Shown: positions 7,730 through 15,330, counted from the first letter of the stretch. The stretch is DNA of 20,080 nucleotides from Bacillota bacterium (GCA_023392995.1 JAEWMZ010000412.1:1-20080); one strand, 5' to 3'. Numbers and translations: made by a program. Notes: generated from the letters alone by a model not told the origin.

Positions 7730-8638
7730 TTACTCTCTGATTGCAGCAACAATCTCTGCAATGATTTGATCCGCTTCAGAATAAGGAACCTGGCAGGTTC
7801 CAACCATCTTGTGACCGCCGCCGTTGTGAGCCAGCATAAGCTTTCCAACGTCAGAGGTTGCGGTTCGATTTAATATGCTATAGCCGCAGGCAATTGAGAC
7901 ATTTTGCTTCTGACGTCCATCTACAATCCAGACCGATATGTTCTGCTCAGGATAAAGGCTGTAGATCATAAAACGATTCCCTGTATAGATTGTATCAACG
8001 TCACGTAAATCGGTAATAATTACATTCTTATCCAGTCTGGTATGTTTTGCAACCATATCCTGAAATAGAAGCGTCTGTTCGTTGTAGAGCTCAATTCGTT
8101 CCTGTACATCAGGAAGTGCCAGTATTTCATCAATCGGCATATTTCTGCAATGAGTGATCAGCTCTTCCATGAGCTGGTAATTACTGATTCGAAATTCACG
8201 AAATCTTCCTAGGCCTGTTCTGGGGTCTGACAAAAAGCCTAACAGAATCCAGCCAGAAGGGTCTAGAATTTCTTCTTTGGTAAGCTTCCCGGAATCGACC
8301 TTATCTACAGCAGCGATCATATCCTGATAACGAGGAAAGCGTTCGTTGCCGCCATAGTATTCATATATGATTCTTGCAGCAGAATCCGCAAGTCTGCTTT
8401 CTCCGTCAACGTTCTGAGACCAGCCGACACGATCGGCCTCCGTTACATGATGGTCAAACCACATTCCACAACCCTTTACAAAGGGTACATTTGCAAGTAC
8501 ATCATTGCTGTCAGCTTGGAATAATCCATCCTGTAAGTCCTTCGGATGTACAAAAACCCAGCTGTCTATAACGCCGACTTCTTTTAATAACATTCCACAA
8601 ATTAATCCATCAAAATCTGATCTTGTCACAAGTCTCAT
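7730..8638 (-). CDS. DHH/DHHA1-family phosphoesterase
   Basis: A 302-aa cytoplasmic metal-dependent phosphoesterase of the DHH superfamily, which includes NrnA-type oligoribonuclease/pAp phosphatases, RecJ and exopolyphosphatases. Visible motifs are TRSDFDG (D8, D10), WFDHH with DHH at 62-64, AAVDKVDSG in the middle, and NGGGHKMVGTCQV (GGGH 273-276) as the C-terminal DHHA1 substrate-binding signature. The catalytic residues look intact. The N-terminal motif is SDFDG rather than the NxDGD-like motif of canonical NrnA, so this is a divergent subfamily and the substrate is not assigned. ATG at 8638 (minus strand) is chosen because GGAGG (8646-8650) lies 7 nt upstream; a longer frame to 8704 lacks support. 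It is a single-gene unit facing the BIG2 gene. Confidence 0.9.
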   Translation of the reverse strand: MRLVTRSDFDGLICGMLLKEVGVIDSWVFVHPKDLQDGLFQADSNDVLANVPFVKGCGMWFDHHVTEADRVGWSQNVDGESRLADSAARIIYEYYGGNERFPRYQDMIAAVDKVDSGKLTKEEILDPSGWILLGFLSDPRTGLGRFREFRISNYQLMEELITHCRNMPIDEILALPDVQERIELYNEQTLLFQDMVAKHTRLDKNVIITDLRDVDTIYTGNRFMIYSLYPEQNISVWIVDGRQKQNVSIACGYSILNRTATSDVGKLMLAHNGGGHKMVGTCQVPYSEADQIIAEIVAAIRE

Positions 8639-8787
8639 AAAAAACCTCCGTAAAGTGTATTGCATTCTTTGGTGCTTAATCCGGTATGAGAAATATATAT
8701 TCATTTGATACCATTGATTTCATATCTATCATATCATTAATTACCGTTATCGTACAGTCGTTTTGTGAAAGGAGGGTAATAATCTTG

Positions 8788-8941
8788 TTAGGCAATTGCG
8801 AAGCTATATAGTTCTTGCAATTGTATACACAACAGATACTGTTTCTACGCTCCAACGCTTCCTCCGGGCTTAGCTTCCGCTTCGAAACAGTATTCGTTGT
8901 GTATACAATAACTTCAGTTAATGAGTTTCGAAATTATCTAA
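8788..8941 (+). repeat. Palindromic repeat element, family 1, copy B
   Basis: A 154-bp copy in the same orientation as copies A and C. Ends are TTAGGCAATTGCGAA and TTTCGAAATTATCTAA. The inner stem is built on GTATACACAACAGATACT, with a two-base mismatch in the right arm, and the ~38-nt core is conserved (CTCCAACGCTTCC, GGGCTTAGCTTCCGCTTCG). It lies between the divergent DHH and ABC transcription units. Confidence 0.9.
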
Positions 8942-8976
8942 AATAATCTTATAGTAATAAGGAGGTGCTACGTTCT

Positions 8977-9050
8977 CCAAATTGCAACGCAGGACATCCC
9001 AAAGTAGGGCGTTTAGTGCTGTACATGAGTGCGCAGTCACGCTTTAGTAT
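8977..9050 (+). repeat. Solo arm of repeat family 2
   Basis: It shares TTGCAACGCAGGA exactly with the arm at 15171 and continues with the same spaced blocks: GTACA then TGA, GTCACGC or GACACGC, and TAGTATA near the end. No inverted partner is seen nearby, so it appears to be half of the palindrome found complete at 15597-15758. It lies 35 nt after family 1 copy B and just upstream of the ABC promoter. Confidence 0.6.
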
Positions 9051-9091
9051 ATAGCAATATGTTTGAACACAATAATATGGAAGTTTTTGTA

Positions 9092-9120
9092 TTGACATAC
9101 GGAAATCCCCTAATTATAAT
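9092..9120 (+). promoter_or_regulatory. Perfect SigA promoter of the ABC operon
   Basis: TTGACA (9092-9097) and TATAAT (9115-9120) are both full consensus with the optimal 17-nt spacer. Transcription should start near 9127 and run into the ABC ATPase gene at 9287. This is the strongest promoter in the window. Confidence 0.88.
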
Positions 9121-9121
9121 A

Positions 9122-9136
9122 CAGCTAGGTTAGCTG
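9122..9136. promoter_or_regulatory. Operator-like dyad over the start site
   Basis: CAGCTA GGT TAGCTG is a perfect 6-bp inverted repeat with a 3-nt centre, beginning 2 nt after the -10 and covering the predicted +1. Its position suits a repressor operator. Further down, GGACGCC (near 9178) and GGTGTCC (near 9210) could form a 7-bp leader stem. Confidence 0.45.
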
Positions 9137-9286
9137 ACATAGCAGAGGAATATCGGAAATGTTCATAGCACTATTTGGACGCCTTTTTTGGAGGCTAAAC
9201 ATTGCGGTGTCCGGTGTTGTAATCATCAAATTGCAGCAGAACTCTGCACTCAAATGGTATACATTAGTTCAATAAAGGAGAACCGA

Positions 9287-10123
9287 ATGGAGCAAATAAT
9301 CAGTTTAAAGCATATTTCAAAAAAATACGGGTCTAACGGTGTACTAAGCGATATCAATTTAAGCATATATAAAGGGCAGTCAATAGCACTGGTTGGGAAT
9401 AATGGCAGTGGAAAGAGTACTCTTTTAAAGATAATCAGCGGTTTGACCTCTCCTAGCACTGGTGAGGTGAAATACACGGAGAAATTAAAATTTAATTATG
9501 TGCCGGAGCACTTTCCAAAAATGAATATCACCGTAAAGCAGTATCTGACTCACATGGGATGTATTGAAGGGATGCAAAAGAAGCAGGTACAGGAAAAAAT
9601 ACAAGAACAGTTGAAGCTCTTTTATATGGAACAAATGACAGATAGCCTGATGAAGAACCTGTCAAAGGGGAGTCTGCAAAAGGTAGCTGTTATTCAAGCG
9701 TTATTAACCAAGCCGGATGTTCTTCTCTTAGATGAGCCCTTATCGGGTCAGGATATAAAATCCCAGAGAAAATTTATTCAAATGGGAAAGGAATTAAATC
9801 AGCAGGGAGTTACAATTATAATGTCCTGCCATGAGATGTTTTTGGTGAATCAGCTTTCCAGGGACGCCTATGAGATTAAGAATATGCAGCTGGAACCTCT
9901 GGATCTCGATCAGTATGCAGATTATGAATATGATATGCTTTCCTTTGAAAAACCAGAGAAGGCGACAACGTTGCCACCGGCTATCACTGAATTGGTACAT
10001 AAAACGGAAGGTAGCGAGGAGGAAATAGGCTTGATCATACCAAGAGAGGATAGCAATCGAATCTTAATGCTGATGCTCCAGGAGGGATATAAATTGAGAT
10101 GGATGAAAGGGATTGACGAATGA
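9287..10123 (+). CDS. ABC transporter ATP-binding protein
   Basis: A 278-aa ATPase that would power a two-component ABC transporter from the cytoplasmic face. It has Walker A GNNGSGKST at 37-45, the signature variant LSKGS at 125-129, Walker B VLLLDEP with DEP at 149-151, and a switch histidine in SCHE. The Q-loop region is unusual (FNYVPEHFPKMN), with a glutamate in PEH. About 75 residues follow the ATPase core (after about 205) and match nothing I recognise. ATG 9287 is chosen because AAGGAG (9275-9280) is 6 nt upstream; the in-frame extension to 9188 has no ribosome site. It overlaps the next gene by 4 nt (ATGA), so the two are translationally coupled. The layout resembles small antibiotic- or peptide-exporter pairs; the substrate is unknown. 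Confidence 0.93.
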   Translation: MEQIISLKHISKKYGSNGVLSDINLSIYKGQSIALVGNNGSGKSTLLKIISGLTSPSTGEVKYTEKLKFNYVPEHFPKMNITVKQYLTHMGCIEGMQKKQVQEKIQEQLKLFYMEQMTDSLMKNLSKGSLQKVAVIQALLTKPDVLLLDEPLSGQDIKSQRKFIQMGKELNQQGVTIIMSCHEMFLVNQLSRDAYEIKNMQLEPLDLDQYADYEYDMLSFEKPEKATTLPPAITELVHKTEGSEEEIGLIIPREDSNRILMLMLQEGYKLRWMKGIDE

Positions 10124-10836
10124 TAGAATTAATAAAATACGAGTGCAGAAAATATTTTAAATCAAGTAAAATAATAATGCCATTACTGTTCTGGTTCATC
10201 TTTTTAAGGATCTGCTATTCGGAAGGGAATCTCTCCTATGTACCCAATATTGTGATGTCAATGGGGGTATTATTTTTTGTAATGACCTGGATTAGTTATA
10301 GTTATCAGCAGACAGAGGAACTTATCTCAGAGCAGCTTCTGGTCTTAAAGCTGCAAAGTGCTGTGAAATATAATGGAAGTAAATATATATTTTTGTTATT
10401 GATTGGTTTGGGATTTAGCATTCTTGGAATTGCTTTTCCAATGGTACAAAACATATTGAATCATTTTAAAATCTTTAATCGAGGGATTACGGTGTTTGAT
10501 ATTTCTTATGGTATTTTATTGCACTTTGTTGTTGCGGTTGTTGGTATTAGTTTGGGAGCATTATTTCACCCAAGATTGATAAAGGATAAGATGTCGGTGC
10601 TGATGGTAGTAACCGCTGGAATTTTAGGGTATGCAAAGGGGCCAATTATCCTCCAGTATCCCCTGACGAAATATATATTGTGGATATTTCCACCGATCTA
10701 TGATATCTTAGGCAGCTTTAACGGACAAGAATATTTTCATATCCAGAGTATGATAATAGCAATTCTATATGGTTTTATTTACAGTGGTATTACGATTGTA
10801 ATTCAACTTTTATGCTTGAGCAAAGTAAAGTTTTAG
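10120..10836 (+). CDS. ABC transporter membrane protein
   Basis: A 238-aa integral membrane protein and the only permease partner of the preceding ATPase, with which it shares an ATGA overlap. About six hydrophobic segments can be seen: near residues 18-36, 43-60, 88-108, 128-150, 155-175 and 210-232. A cytoplasmic N-terminal stretch (MIELIKYECRKYFKSSK) is typical of ABC-2-type permeases. It has no EAA loop of the importer type, consistent with an exporter or immunity/efflux role. I do not recognise a specific family. Its mRNA probably ends at the hairpin 10941-10980. Confidence 0.85.
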   Translation: MIELIKYECRKYFKSSKIIMPLLFWFIFLRICYSEGNLSYVPNIVMSMGVLFFVMTWISYSYQQTEELISEQLLVLKLQSAVKYNGSKYIFLLLIGLGFSILGIAFPMVQNILNHFKIFNRGITVFDISYGILLHFVVAVVGISLGALFHPRLIKDKMSVLMVVTAGILGYAKGPIILQYPLTKYILWIFPPIYDILGSFNGQEYFHIQSMIIAILYGFIYSGITIVIQLLCLSKVKF

Positions 10837-10901
10837 CTTGAAGCTTGAGTAATTTGTTAACCTCTTAATTCGTTACCTCTTTAACTTGATAAATAAAAAA
10901 C

Positions 10902-10930
10902 TTGACAAAACTGTAAAATTATTGTAAAAT
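10902..10930 (+). promoter_or_regulatory. SigA promoter of the amino acid ABC operon
   Basis: TTGACA (10902-10907) and TAAAAT (10925-10930) with a 17-nt spacer. The -35 is perfect and the -10 differs by one base. Predicted start is near 10937, only a few bases before the hairpin at 10941. Confidence 0.75.
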
Positions 10931-10940
10931 TCTTTTGGAT

Positions 10941-10980
10941 AAAGGTGTCTGAACTTATGTAGCTCAGACACCTTTTTTTA
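10941..10980 (+). terminator. Terminator-shaped hairpin between two ABC operons
   Basis: A 12-bp perfect stem (10941-10952 with 10964-10975), loop ACTTATGTAGC, then a T-run to 10979. For the upstream exporter genes it is a clear Rho-independent terminator. Transcripts from the promoter at 10902-10930 would begin with this hairpin, where it would act as a 5' stem rather than a terminator. Confidence 0.88.
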
Positions 10981-11017
10981 TCTTATACCCTTGGGTATGC
11001 CAAGAGAGGTGAAAGCA

Positions 11018-11740
11018 ATGATTAAAATGGAAAAAGTAAACAAGTTTTTTGGGGATCTACATGTGCTAAAAGATGTCAACTTAGAGGTGGCAGAAGGTGA
11101 AAAACTGGTTATTATCGGACCCTCCGGCTCCGGTAAATCGACAGCAGTACGTTGTATTAATTTTTTGGAGATGCCGACCAGCGGTCATGTTTTCATTCAT
11201 GGAGAAGAATTGACATCCAAGAATAAGACAAGGTTAGTTAGGGAAAGCACATCTATGGTTTTTCAGCAGTTTAATCTGTATCCACATATGTCTGTCTTAA
11301 AGAATCTGACACTGGCACCAATGAAGCTGCATCATAAGAGCAGAAAAGAAGCGGAGGAGCTGGCATATCATTACCTGGATATCGTCGGACTCAGGGAAAA
11401 GGCGCATGTATATCCGGCGACACTGTCTGGCGGACAGCAGCAGCGTATTGCGATTGCCCGCGCCTTATGCGCCGAGACAAAGATAATTTTGTTCGATGAA
11501 CCTACCTCAGCACTTGACCCAGAGACGATTCAAGAGGTTCTGGATGTCATGATCCGATTGGCAAAGGAAAATATCACGATGGTAGTAGTTACCCATGAGA
11601 TGGGCTTTGCACGCCAGGTGGCGGATCGAATTGTCTTTATGGCTGACGGACAGATCATTGAAGAAGGTGTTCCCGAACACTTTTTTACAAATCCTGAAAA
11701 TGAAAGGGTTAAGCAATTCCTGGGTAAGATTATCCGCTAA
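11018..11740 (+). CDS. glnQ: Polar amino acid ABC transporter ATPase (GlnQ-type)
   Basis: A 240-aa ATPase that energises uptake of a polar amino acid with the downstream lipoprotein and two permeases. Motifs: Walker A GPSGSGKST 34-42, Q-loop in VFQQFNLYPHMSV, signature LSGGQQQR 136-143, Walker B with DEPTSALD 160-167, and H-loop VVVTHEMGFA. The length and the sequence EMGFARQVADRIVFMADG are typical of the GlnQ/HisP/ArtP group. ATG 11018 is preferred (AGAGGTG about 7 nt before); TTG at 10991 would add nine residues overlapping the hairpin region. Unlike most such operons, the ATPase comes first and is separated from the lipoprotein gene by 267 nt containing repeat copy C. Substrate cannot be fixed from sequence; glutamine, glutamate or aspartate are likely. 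Confidence 0.95.
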   Translation: MIKMEKVNKFFGDLHVLKDVNLEVAEGEKLVIIGPSGSGKSTAVRCINFLEMPTSGHVFIHGEELTSKNKTRLVRESTSMVFQQFNLYPHMSVLKNLTLAPMKLHHKSRKEAEELAYHYLDIVGLREKAHVYPATLSGGQQQRIAIARALCAETKIILFDEPTSALDPETIQEVLDVMIRLAKENITMVVVTHEMGFARQVADRIVFMADGQIIEEGVPEHFFTNPENERVKQFLGKIIR

Positions 11741-11823
11741 CGATGATCGCAGACCTTGAAAACTCCTGACTGCAGCCTTACATAGCATGTTCTTATATGA
11801 GTATGTAAATAATTAAATGAAAA

Positions 11824-11977
11824 CTAGGCAATTGCGAAACAACGTAGTTGTTGTAATTATATACACAACACATACTATTTCTACGCTCCAACGCTTCTTC
11901 GAGCTTAGCTTCCGCTTCGAAACAGTATATGTTGTGTATACAATAGCTTAAGTTTCTGAGTTTCGCAATTTACCTAA
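11824..11977 (+). repeat. Palindromic repeat element, family 1, copy C
   Basis: A 154-bp copy in the same orientation as A and B, lying between the ATPase and binding-protein genes of one transport operon. Ends are CTAGGCAATTGCGAAAC and GTTTCGCAATTTACCTAA. The inner stem reads ATACACAACACATACT on the left and pairs with AGTATATGTTGTGTAT on the right, one mismatch. The core is GCTCCAACGCTTC, GAGCTTAGCTTCCGCTTCG. It ends about 30 nt before the ATG of the lipoprotein gene, so its hairpin would sit just upstream of that ribosome site. Confidence 0.9.
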
Positions 11978-12007
11978 AATGAAAACAAATAAAAGGAGGA
12001 AACAGAA

Positions 12008-12934
12008 ATGAAGCATTTAAAGAAATATTTGGGACTGATACTTAGCGTATTATTACTTACTTCCCTTCTGGCAGGTTGCCAGGGAAAGGAAAGCACCAAG
12101 GATACACCTGCAAATACAAACACAGAGGGAGCAGGTGATACCTCTGATGCTGCAACGGCTGATAACTCTTCCGGTACGGAATATTCCGCTGATGTACAGG
12201 CGATTATTGACCGTGGAGTTTTAAGGGTAGGTGTTAAGAACGCCGTAATCGGTTTTGGTTACCAGGATCCATTAACACAGGAGTACAGTGGACTTGAGAT
12301 TACTCTCGCACAGAAAATCGCAGATAAGCTTGGAGTGGAAGTAGAATATACCGCAGTTACTGCTGCAACCCGTACAGAGCTTTTGGATTCCGGTGATATT
12401 GATTGTGTTTTAGCAACCTTTACGATAACAGAGGAGAGAAAGCAAAGCTGGGATTTTTCAACTCCTTATTTTACGGATTATGTAACGGTATTAGTTGAAA
12501 ATGCATCCGGTATTACCTCACTGGAGGGCTTAAAGGATAAAAAAGTTGGTGTTTCTTCCGGTTCAACCTCAGCGAAAGCATTAGTAAAAGCAATGATAGA
12601 GGGCGGTTTTATCAGCGGAGACAACTTTAATGAAGAGACATTTGATCCGGCAATCTGGACGGAAGGAGTATCCTTCCATCAGTACGATGATTATCCCACG
12701 ATCTCAACTGCTTTGAGTGCTGGTGAAATTGATGCCTTCTGCGTAGATAAATCAATTCTCGCTGCGTATAATTCTGACAGCCGTTCTTATATTGCAGATA
12801 AGTTCTCACCCCAAGACTATGGTGTTGCTACGAAAAAGGGCTCCGGATTTTCTTCTGTTGTTGACGAGCTGATTCAAGGCTGGCTGGCAGATGGAACCAT
12901 CAAGGGATTAATTACAGAGAATGGATTAGAATAA
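12008..12934 (+). CDS. Amino acid ABC transporter substrate-binding lipoprotein
   Basis: A 308-aa extracellular, membrane-anchored binding protein of solute-binding family 3. The N-terminus is a lipoprotein signal: KKYLGLILSVLLLTSLLAGC, lipobox LAGC with C24 as the acylated residue. A Ser/Thr/Ala-rich linker follows (about 25-60). The mature domain starts at IIDRGVLRVGVKN and shows family 3 landmarks: GLEITLAQKIADKLGV, DCVLATFTITEERKQSWDFSTPYF, KVGVSSGST, and GEIDAFCVDKSIL. These suit binding of glutamate, aspartate or glutamine. The start has AAGGAGGA 8 nt upstream. A 10-bp hairpin follows the stop, consistent with a higher level of this protein than of the permeases. Confidence 0.95.
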   Translation: MKHLKKYLGLILSVLLLTSLLAGCQGKESTKDTPANTNTEGAGDTSDAATADNSSGTEYSADVQAIIDRGVLRVGVKNAVIGFGYQDPLTQEYSGLEITLAQKIADKLGVEVEYTAVTAATRTELLDSGDIDCVLATFTITEERKQSWDFSTPYFTDYVTVLVENASGITSLEGLKDKKVGVSSGSTSAKALVKAMIEGGFISGDNFNEETFDPAIWTEGVSFHQYDDYPTISTALSAGEIDAFCVDKSILAAYNSDSRSYIADKFSPQDYGVATKKGSGFSSVVDELIQGWLADGTIKGLITENGLE

Positions 12935-12966
12935 TAATCCTTTGAATTACATAGTGGATTACTTAC

Positions 12967-12991
12967 AAGGCTTCGCCTACTGCGAAGCCTT
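12967..12991 (+). other. Intercistronic hairpin after the binding-protein gene
   Basis: A perfect 10-bp stem, AAGGCTTCGC and GCGAAGCCTT, with loop CTACT. No T-run follows (ATTAAATAGG), so it is not a full terminator. Such hairpins commonly protect the 3' end of binding-protein mRNA, giving more of it than of the permease mRNA. Confidence 0.75.
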
Positions 12992-13020
12992 ATTAAATAG
13001 GAATGTCAGGAGGAAATGTA

Positions 13021-13752
13021 GTGGATGGTTTATTTTCTATAGCCGCCTGGGAAAAGGTTTGGACGTATCGTTCTACCTTTCAATTGGGGTTGTATAACAC
13101 AGGCAGAATGGCACTATTCGCTTTGCTGTTGTCACTGGTTCTGGGAATTATCTTCGGCTTGATGGCCACCAGCGGCAAGAAATATCTGGAGGGGATAAGC
13201 CGTGTATATGTAGAGCTGATTCAAAATACCCCCTTGATACTTCAGCTGTGCTTCTTGTATTATGCACTGGCCTTTTCAGGAAAAAGTCTTGGTATCATTA
13301 TTACAGGTATTATTTCGCTTGGAATCTATCATGGTGCATATATGGCAGAAGTAGTTCGTGCCGGCATTGGTGCTATCCCTAAGGGGCAGTTTGAGGCTGC
13401 GGATTCTCAGGGATTTGGCTATGTGGAGAAGATGTATTTTATCATTTTGCCTCAAAGTATTAAGATAATACTTCCACCCATGGTGAATCAAATTGTTAAT
13501 CTAGTTAAAAATACTTCTTGTCTATATATTATTGGAGGAGCGGATCTGATTTCACTGACCTACAGCTTTGTGACAGGTGCCTCCACGGGTGGGGCTTACG
13601 CACCTGCTTATCTGGTCAGCGGATTATTATTCTTTATTGTTTGCTTCCCCTTATCTACCTTGGCAAGTGTATGGGAAAATTCTCTGAAGAAAAGGGAGCT
13701 TAAGACGGCTGAGGCTCAGAGAACCATTTCAGAAGGGGTGGTGACAAAGTAA
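13021..13752 (+). CDS. Amino acid ABC transporter permease 1
   Basis: A 243-aa inner-membrane permease of the His/Glu/Gln/Arg family, half of the translocation channel. About five membrane segments are visible. QFEAADSQGFGYVEKMYFIILPQ is the cytoplasmic EAA loop that docks on the ATPase. The N-terminal part has TGRMALFALLLSLVLGIIFG, and RVYVELIQNTPLILQLCFLYYAL is the family's conserved NTP segment. GTG 13021 is favoured over ATG 13003 because AGGAGG (13008-13013) lies 7 nt before GTG and would be inside the gene otherwise. The stop overlaps the ATG of the next permease gene by one base (TAATG), so the two are coupled. Confidence 0.93.
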   Translation: MDGLFSIAAWEKVWTYRSTFQLGLYNTGRMALFALLLSLVLGIIFGLMATSGKKYLEGISRVYVELIQNTPLILQLCFLYYALAFSGKSLGIIITGIISLGIYHGAYMAEVVRAGIGAIPKGQFEAADSQGFGYVEKMYFIILPQSIKIILPPMVNQIVNLVKNTSCLYIIGGADLISLTYSFVTGASTGGAYAPAYLVSGLLFFIVCFPLSTLASVWENSLKKRELKTAEAQRTISEGVVTK

Positions 13753-14519
13753 TGAGTACATTAGAAGGAAGCTTATCGATTCTAAAAAATCCGGCGATTC
13801 TCAACTATATCTTTAAGGGAGTAGTCTTTACGCTGATTATATCTGTAGTTGCAGTGGGGATAGGAGTGCTTTTGGGTTCTGTCCTGGCGCTGGTACGCAA
13901 TTACTGTAACTCCAGTAAAACGAGAATATTCAAATGGCTTGCAATTGCCTACATTGAAGTTTTCAGAAACACACCGTTGCTGCTTTGGATCTTTATTTGC
14001 CTTGTATTTTTCCCGTTTCCTGAGTTTCTGTCTAAGAAGATGTTTGGTCTTACTTCCGTAGAAGTGAAGCTGTTATTTAAGGGAGCGACGGCACTAATTT
14101 TATTTACCTCCTCTGTCATTGCGGAGATTGTGCGAGGCGGTCTAAATTCAGTTGCGCAGGGACAATTCGAAGCCGGACATTCTCAGGGCTTTAATACGGT
14201 GCAGATTATGATCTATATTATCCTGCCCCAGGCTTATCGAAATATTGTACCTACCCTGCTCAGCCAGGTTATAACCACCATAAAGGACTCCTCTTATTTG
14301 GCGAATATCGCGGTAATTGAGCTGATGTCGCGAGTTAAGACCTTGCTCAGTGCAGCAAATAAATATAATGGCACCGGATCGGTCAATGTGTCTGACGTAT
14401 TTGTATTGTTAGGAACGGCTGGGGTTATCTACTTCATTATTAATTTTACCCTATCCTCCCTGGTTCGATATATGCAAAAGCATCCGCGCATACCCAAGGC
14501 AGTGGAGCAGGCAACCTGA
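13752..14519 (+). CDS. Amino acid ABC transporter permease 2
   Basis: A 255-aa membrane protein and partner of permease 1. It has the same hallmarks: AYIEVFRNTPLLLWIFICLVF, the EAA loop QFEAGHSQGFNTVQIMIYIILPQ, and about five hydrophobic segments. Two different permeases plus one ATPase and one binding protein form a typical GltJ/GltK-like heterodimeric importer. ATG 13752 overlaps the stop of permease 1 by one base. No terminator follows; the kinase-like gene starts 47 nt later and is probably co-transcribed. Confidence 0.94.
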   Translation: MSTLEGSLSILKNPAILNYIFKGVVFTLIISVVAVGIGVLLGSVLALVRNYCNSSKTRIFKWLAIAYIEVFRNTPLLLWIFICLVFFPFPEFLSKKMFGLTSVEVKLLFKGATALILFTSSVIAEIVRGGLNSVAQGQFEAGHSQGFNTVQIMIYIILPQAYRNIVPTLLSQVITTIKDSSYLANIAVIELMSRVKTLLSAANKYNGTGSVNVSDVFVLLGTAGVIYFIINFTLSSLVRYMQKHPRIPKAVEQAT

Positions 14520-14566
14520 CCAGGTAACAAGGAAAGGCAACATTTTGATAGAGGAGGTCTTAATAT

Positions 14567-15160
14567 TTGGATAACTATGTGATTACAATTTCAAGACAAT
14601 TTGCCAGTTTTGGCCGTTCTATTGCACAAAAGATGTCGGAGGAATTGCAGATAGAATTCTATGACAGGGATATTGTGGAGGCAACGGCAAAACGTATGGG
14701 GCAGCCAATTCCGGTTATTAGTAATGAGGAGGAGAATTCGAGTTCAGCATTTTTTAGAAGAAAATACCCGTTAGGCATGGGCGTAGCGAACATTCAGGAC
14801 GAGATTTTTAACGTTCAAACCAATATTATTCGTGATATGGCAGAAAAAGAGTCCTGTATAATTGTTGGCAGATGTGCCGGCAATGTGTTAAAAGCACATC
14901 CCCGCTGTCTAAATATCTATATCTATTCGCCATATGAAGAAAGATTGAAAAACTGCACGGATACGCTTCAAATGGAGCTTAAAGATGCAAAGAGGATAAT
15001 GAAGGAAGTTGACAAGGCAAGGGAAAATTATCGATATCGCTATTGTCCGGAGTATCATAATGTTTATGACGGTTATGATATTATGGTTGACAGCAGTCGC
15101 TTTGGAATTGACAAGACTGCAAAAACACTTGCAGATATAGCAAGAACTATGTTTTTGTAG
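14567..15160 (+). CDS. Cytidylate-kinase-like protein
   Basis: A 197-aa cytoplasmic protein of the cytidylate-kinase-like family (P-loop nucleoside-phosphate kinase fold), common in Lachnospiraceae. The start is TTG 14567, with GAGGAGGT (14551-14558) 8 nt upstream; no ATG competes. The N-terminus VITISRQFASFGRSIAQKM aligns with the glycine-rich ATP loop of the family (SREFGSGGREI type), but here the loop reads ASFG, losing glycines at 13 and 15. Further motifs are EFYDRDIVEATAKRMG, a lid-like SSAFFRRKYP region, CIIVGRCAGNVLK and a basic C-terminal part (ARENYRYRYC). Family members are often of unknown substrate and should not be read as the housekeeping Cmk. It follows the transporter genes without a terminator. 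Confidence 0.85.
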   Translation: MDNYVITISRQFASFGRSIAQKMSEELQIEFYDRDIVEATAKRMGQPIPVISNEEENSSSAFFRRKYPLGMGVANIQDEIFNVQTNIIRDMAEKESCIIVGRCAGNVLKAHPRCLNIYIYSPYEERLKNCTDTLQMELKDAKRIMKEVDKARENYRYRYCPEYHNVYDGYDIMVDSSRFGIDKTAKTLADIARTMFL

Positions 15161-15170
15161 AAAGGGTATC

Positions 15171-15240
15171 CCAACTTGCAACGCAGGATACTGAAAAATG
15201 GCACGTTAAGCGCGGTACAATGAATTTTTAAGACACGCCC
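15171..15240 (+). repeat. Solo arm of repeat family 2
   Basis: It begins 11 nt after the preceding stop. Blocks TTGCAACGCAGGATAC, CGGTACAATGA, TTTT and AGACACGCCC match both arms of the complete palindrome at 15597-15758. No inverted partner is present. It contains GTATCC (15167-15172) and GGATAC (15186-15191), a small dyad. Confidence 0.65.
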
Positions 15241-15330
15241 TTGGATACAAGTATAGCAAGGCTTATAGATACTAAGGACTATATTTATATGGATATAGTC
15301 TTGCGTTCTGCGTCGAAACCGAAAGAAAGA

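Larger units (their letters stand above)
8639..9286. other. 648-nt divergent intergenic region
   Basis: From left to right it holds the 5' leader of the minus-strand DHH gene, where I find no strong promoter; family 1 repeat copy B (8788-8941); an AAGGAGGTG sequence at 8959-8967 with no plausible gene behind it; a solo arm of repeat family 2 (8977-9050); a perfect SigA promoter (9092-9120); an operator-like dyad (9122-9136); and a ~160-nt leader. An open frame from 9188 joins the ABC gene in frame but lacks a ribosome site, so it is treated as leader. Confidence 0.75.

Noticed and set aside
8959..9050. A tiny gene behind the perfect AAGGAGGTG at 8959
   Set aside because: No ATG or GTG follows at a suitable distance; the only candidate TTG is about 14 nt away and gives about 21 codons inside the repeat arm.
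9188..9286. A 33-codon N-terminal extension of the ABC ATPase
   Set aside because: It has no ribosome site, is Cys/His-rich and unlike any ABC N-terminus, while ATG 9287 has a good site.
10837..11017. A T-box or amino acid riboswitch before the amino acid transporter operon
   Set aside because: The region between promoter and gene is too short and holds only the terminator-like hairpin; no T-box sequence or known aptamer is seen.
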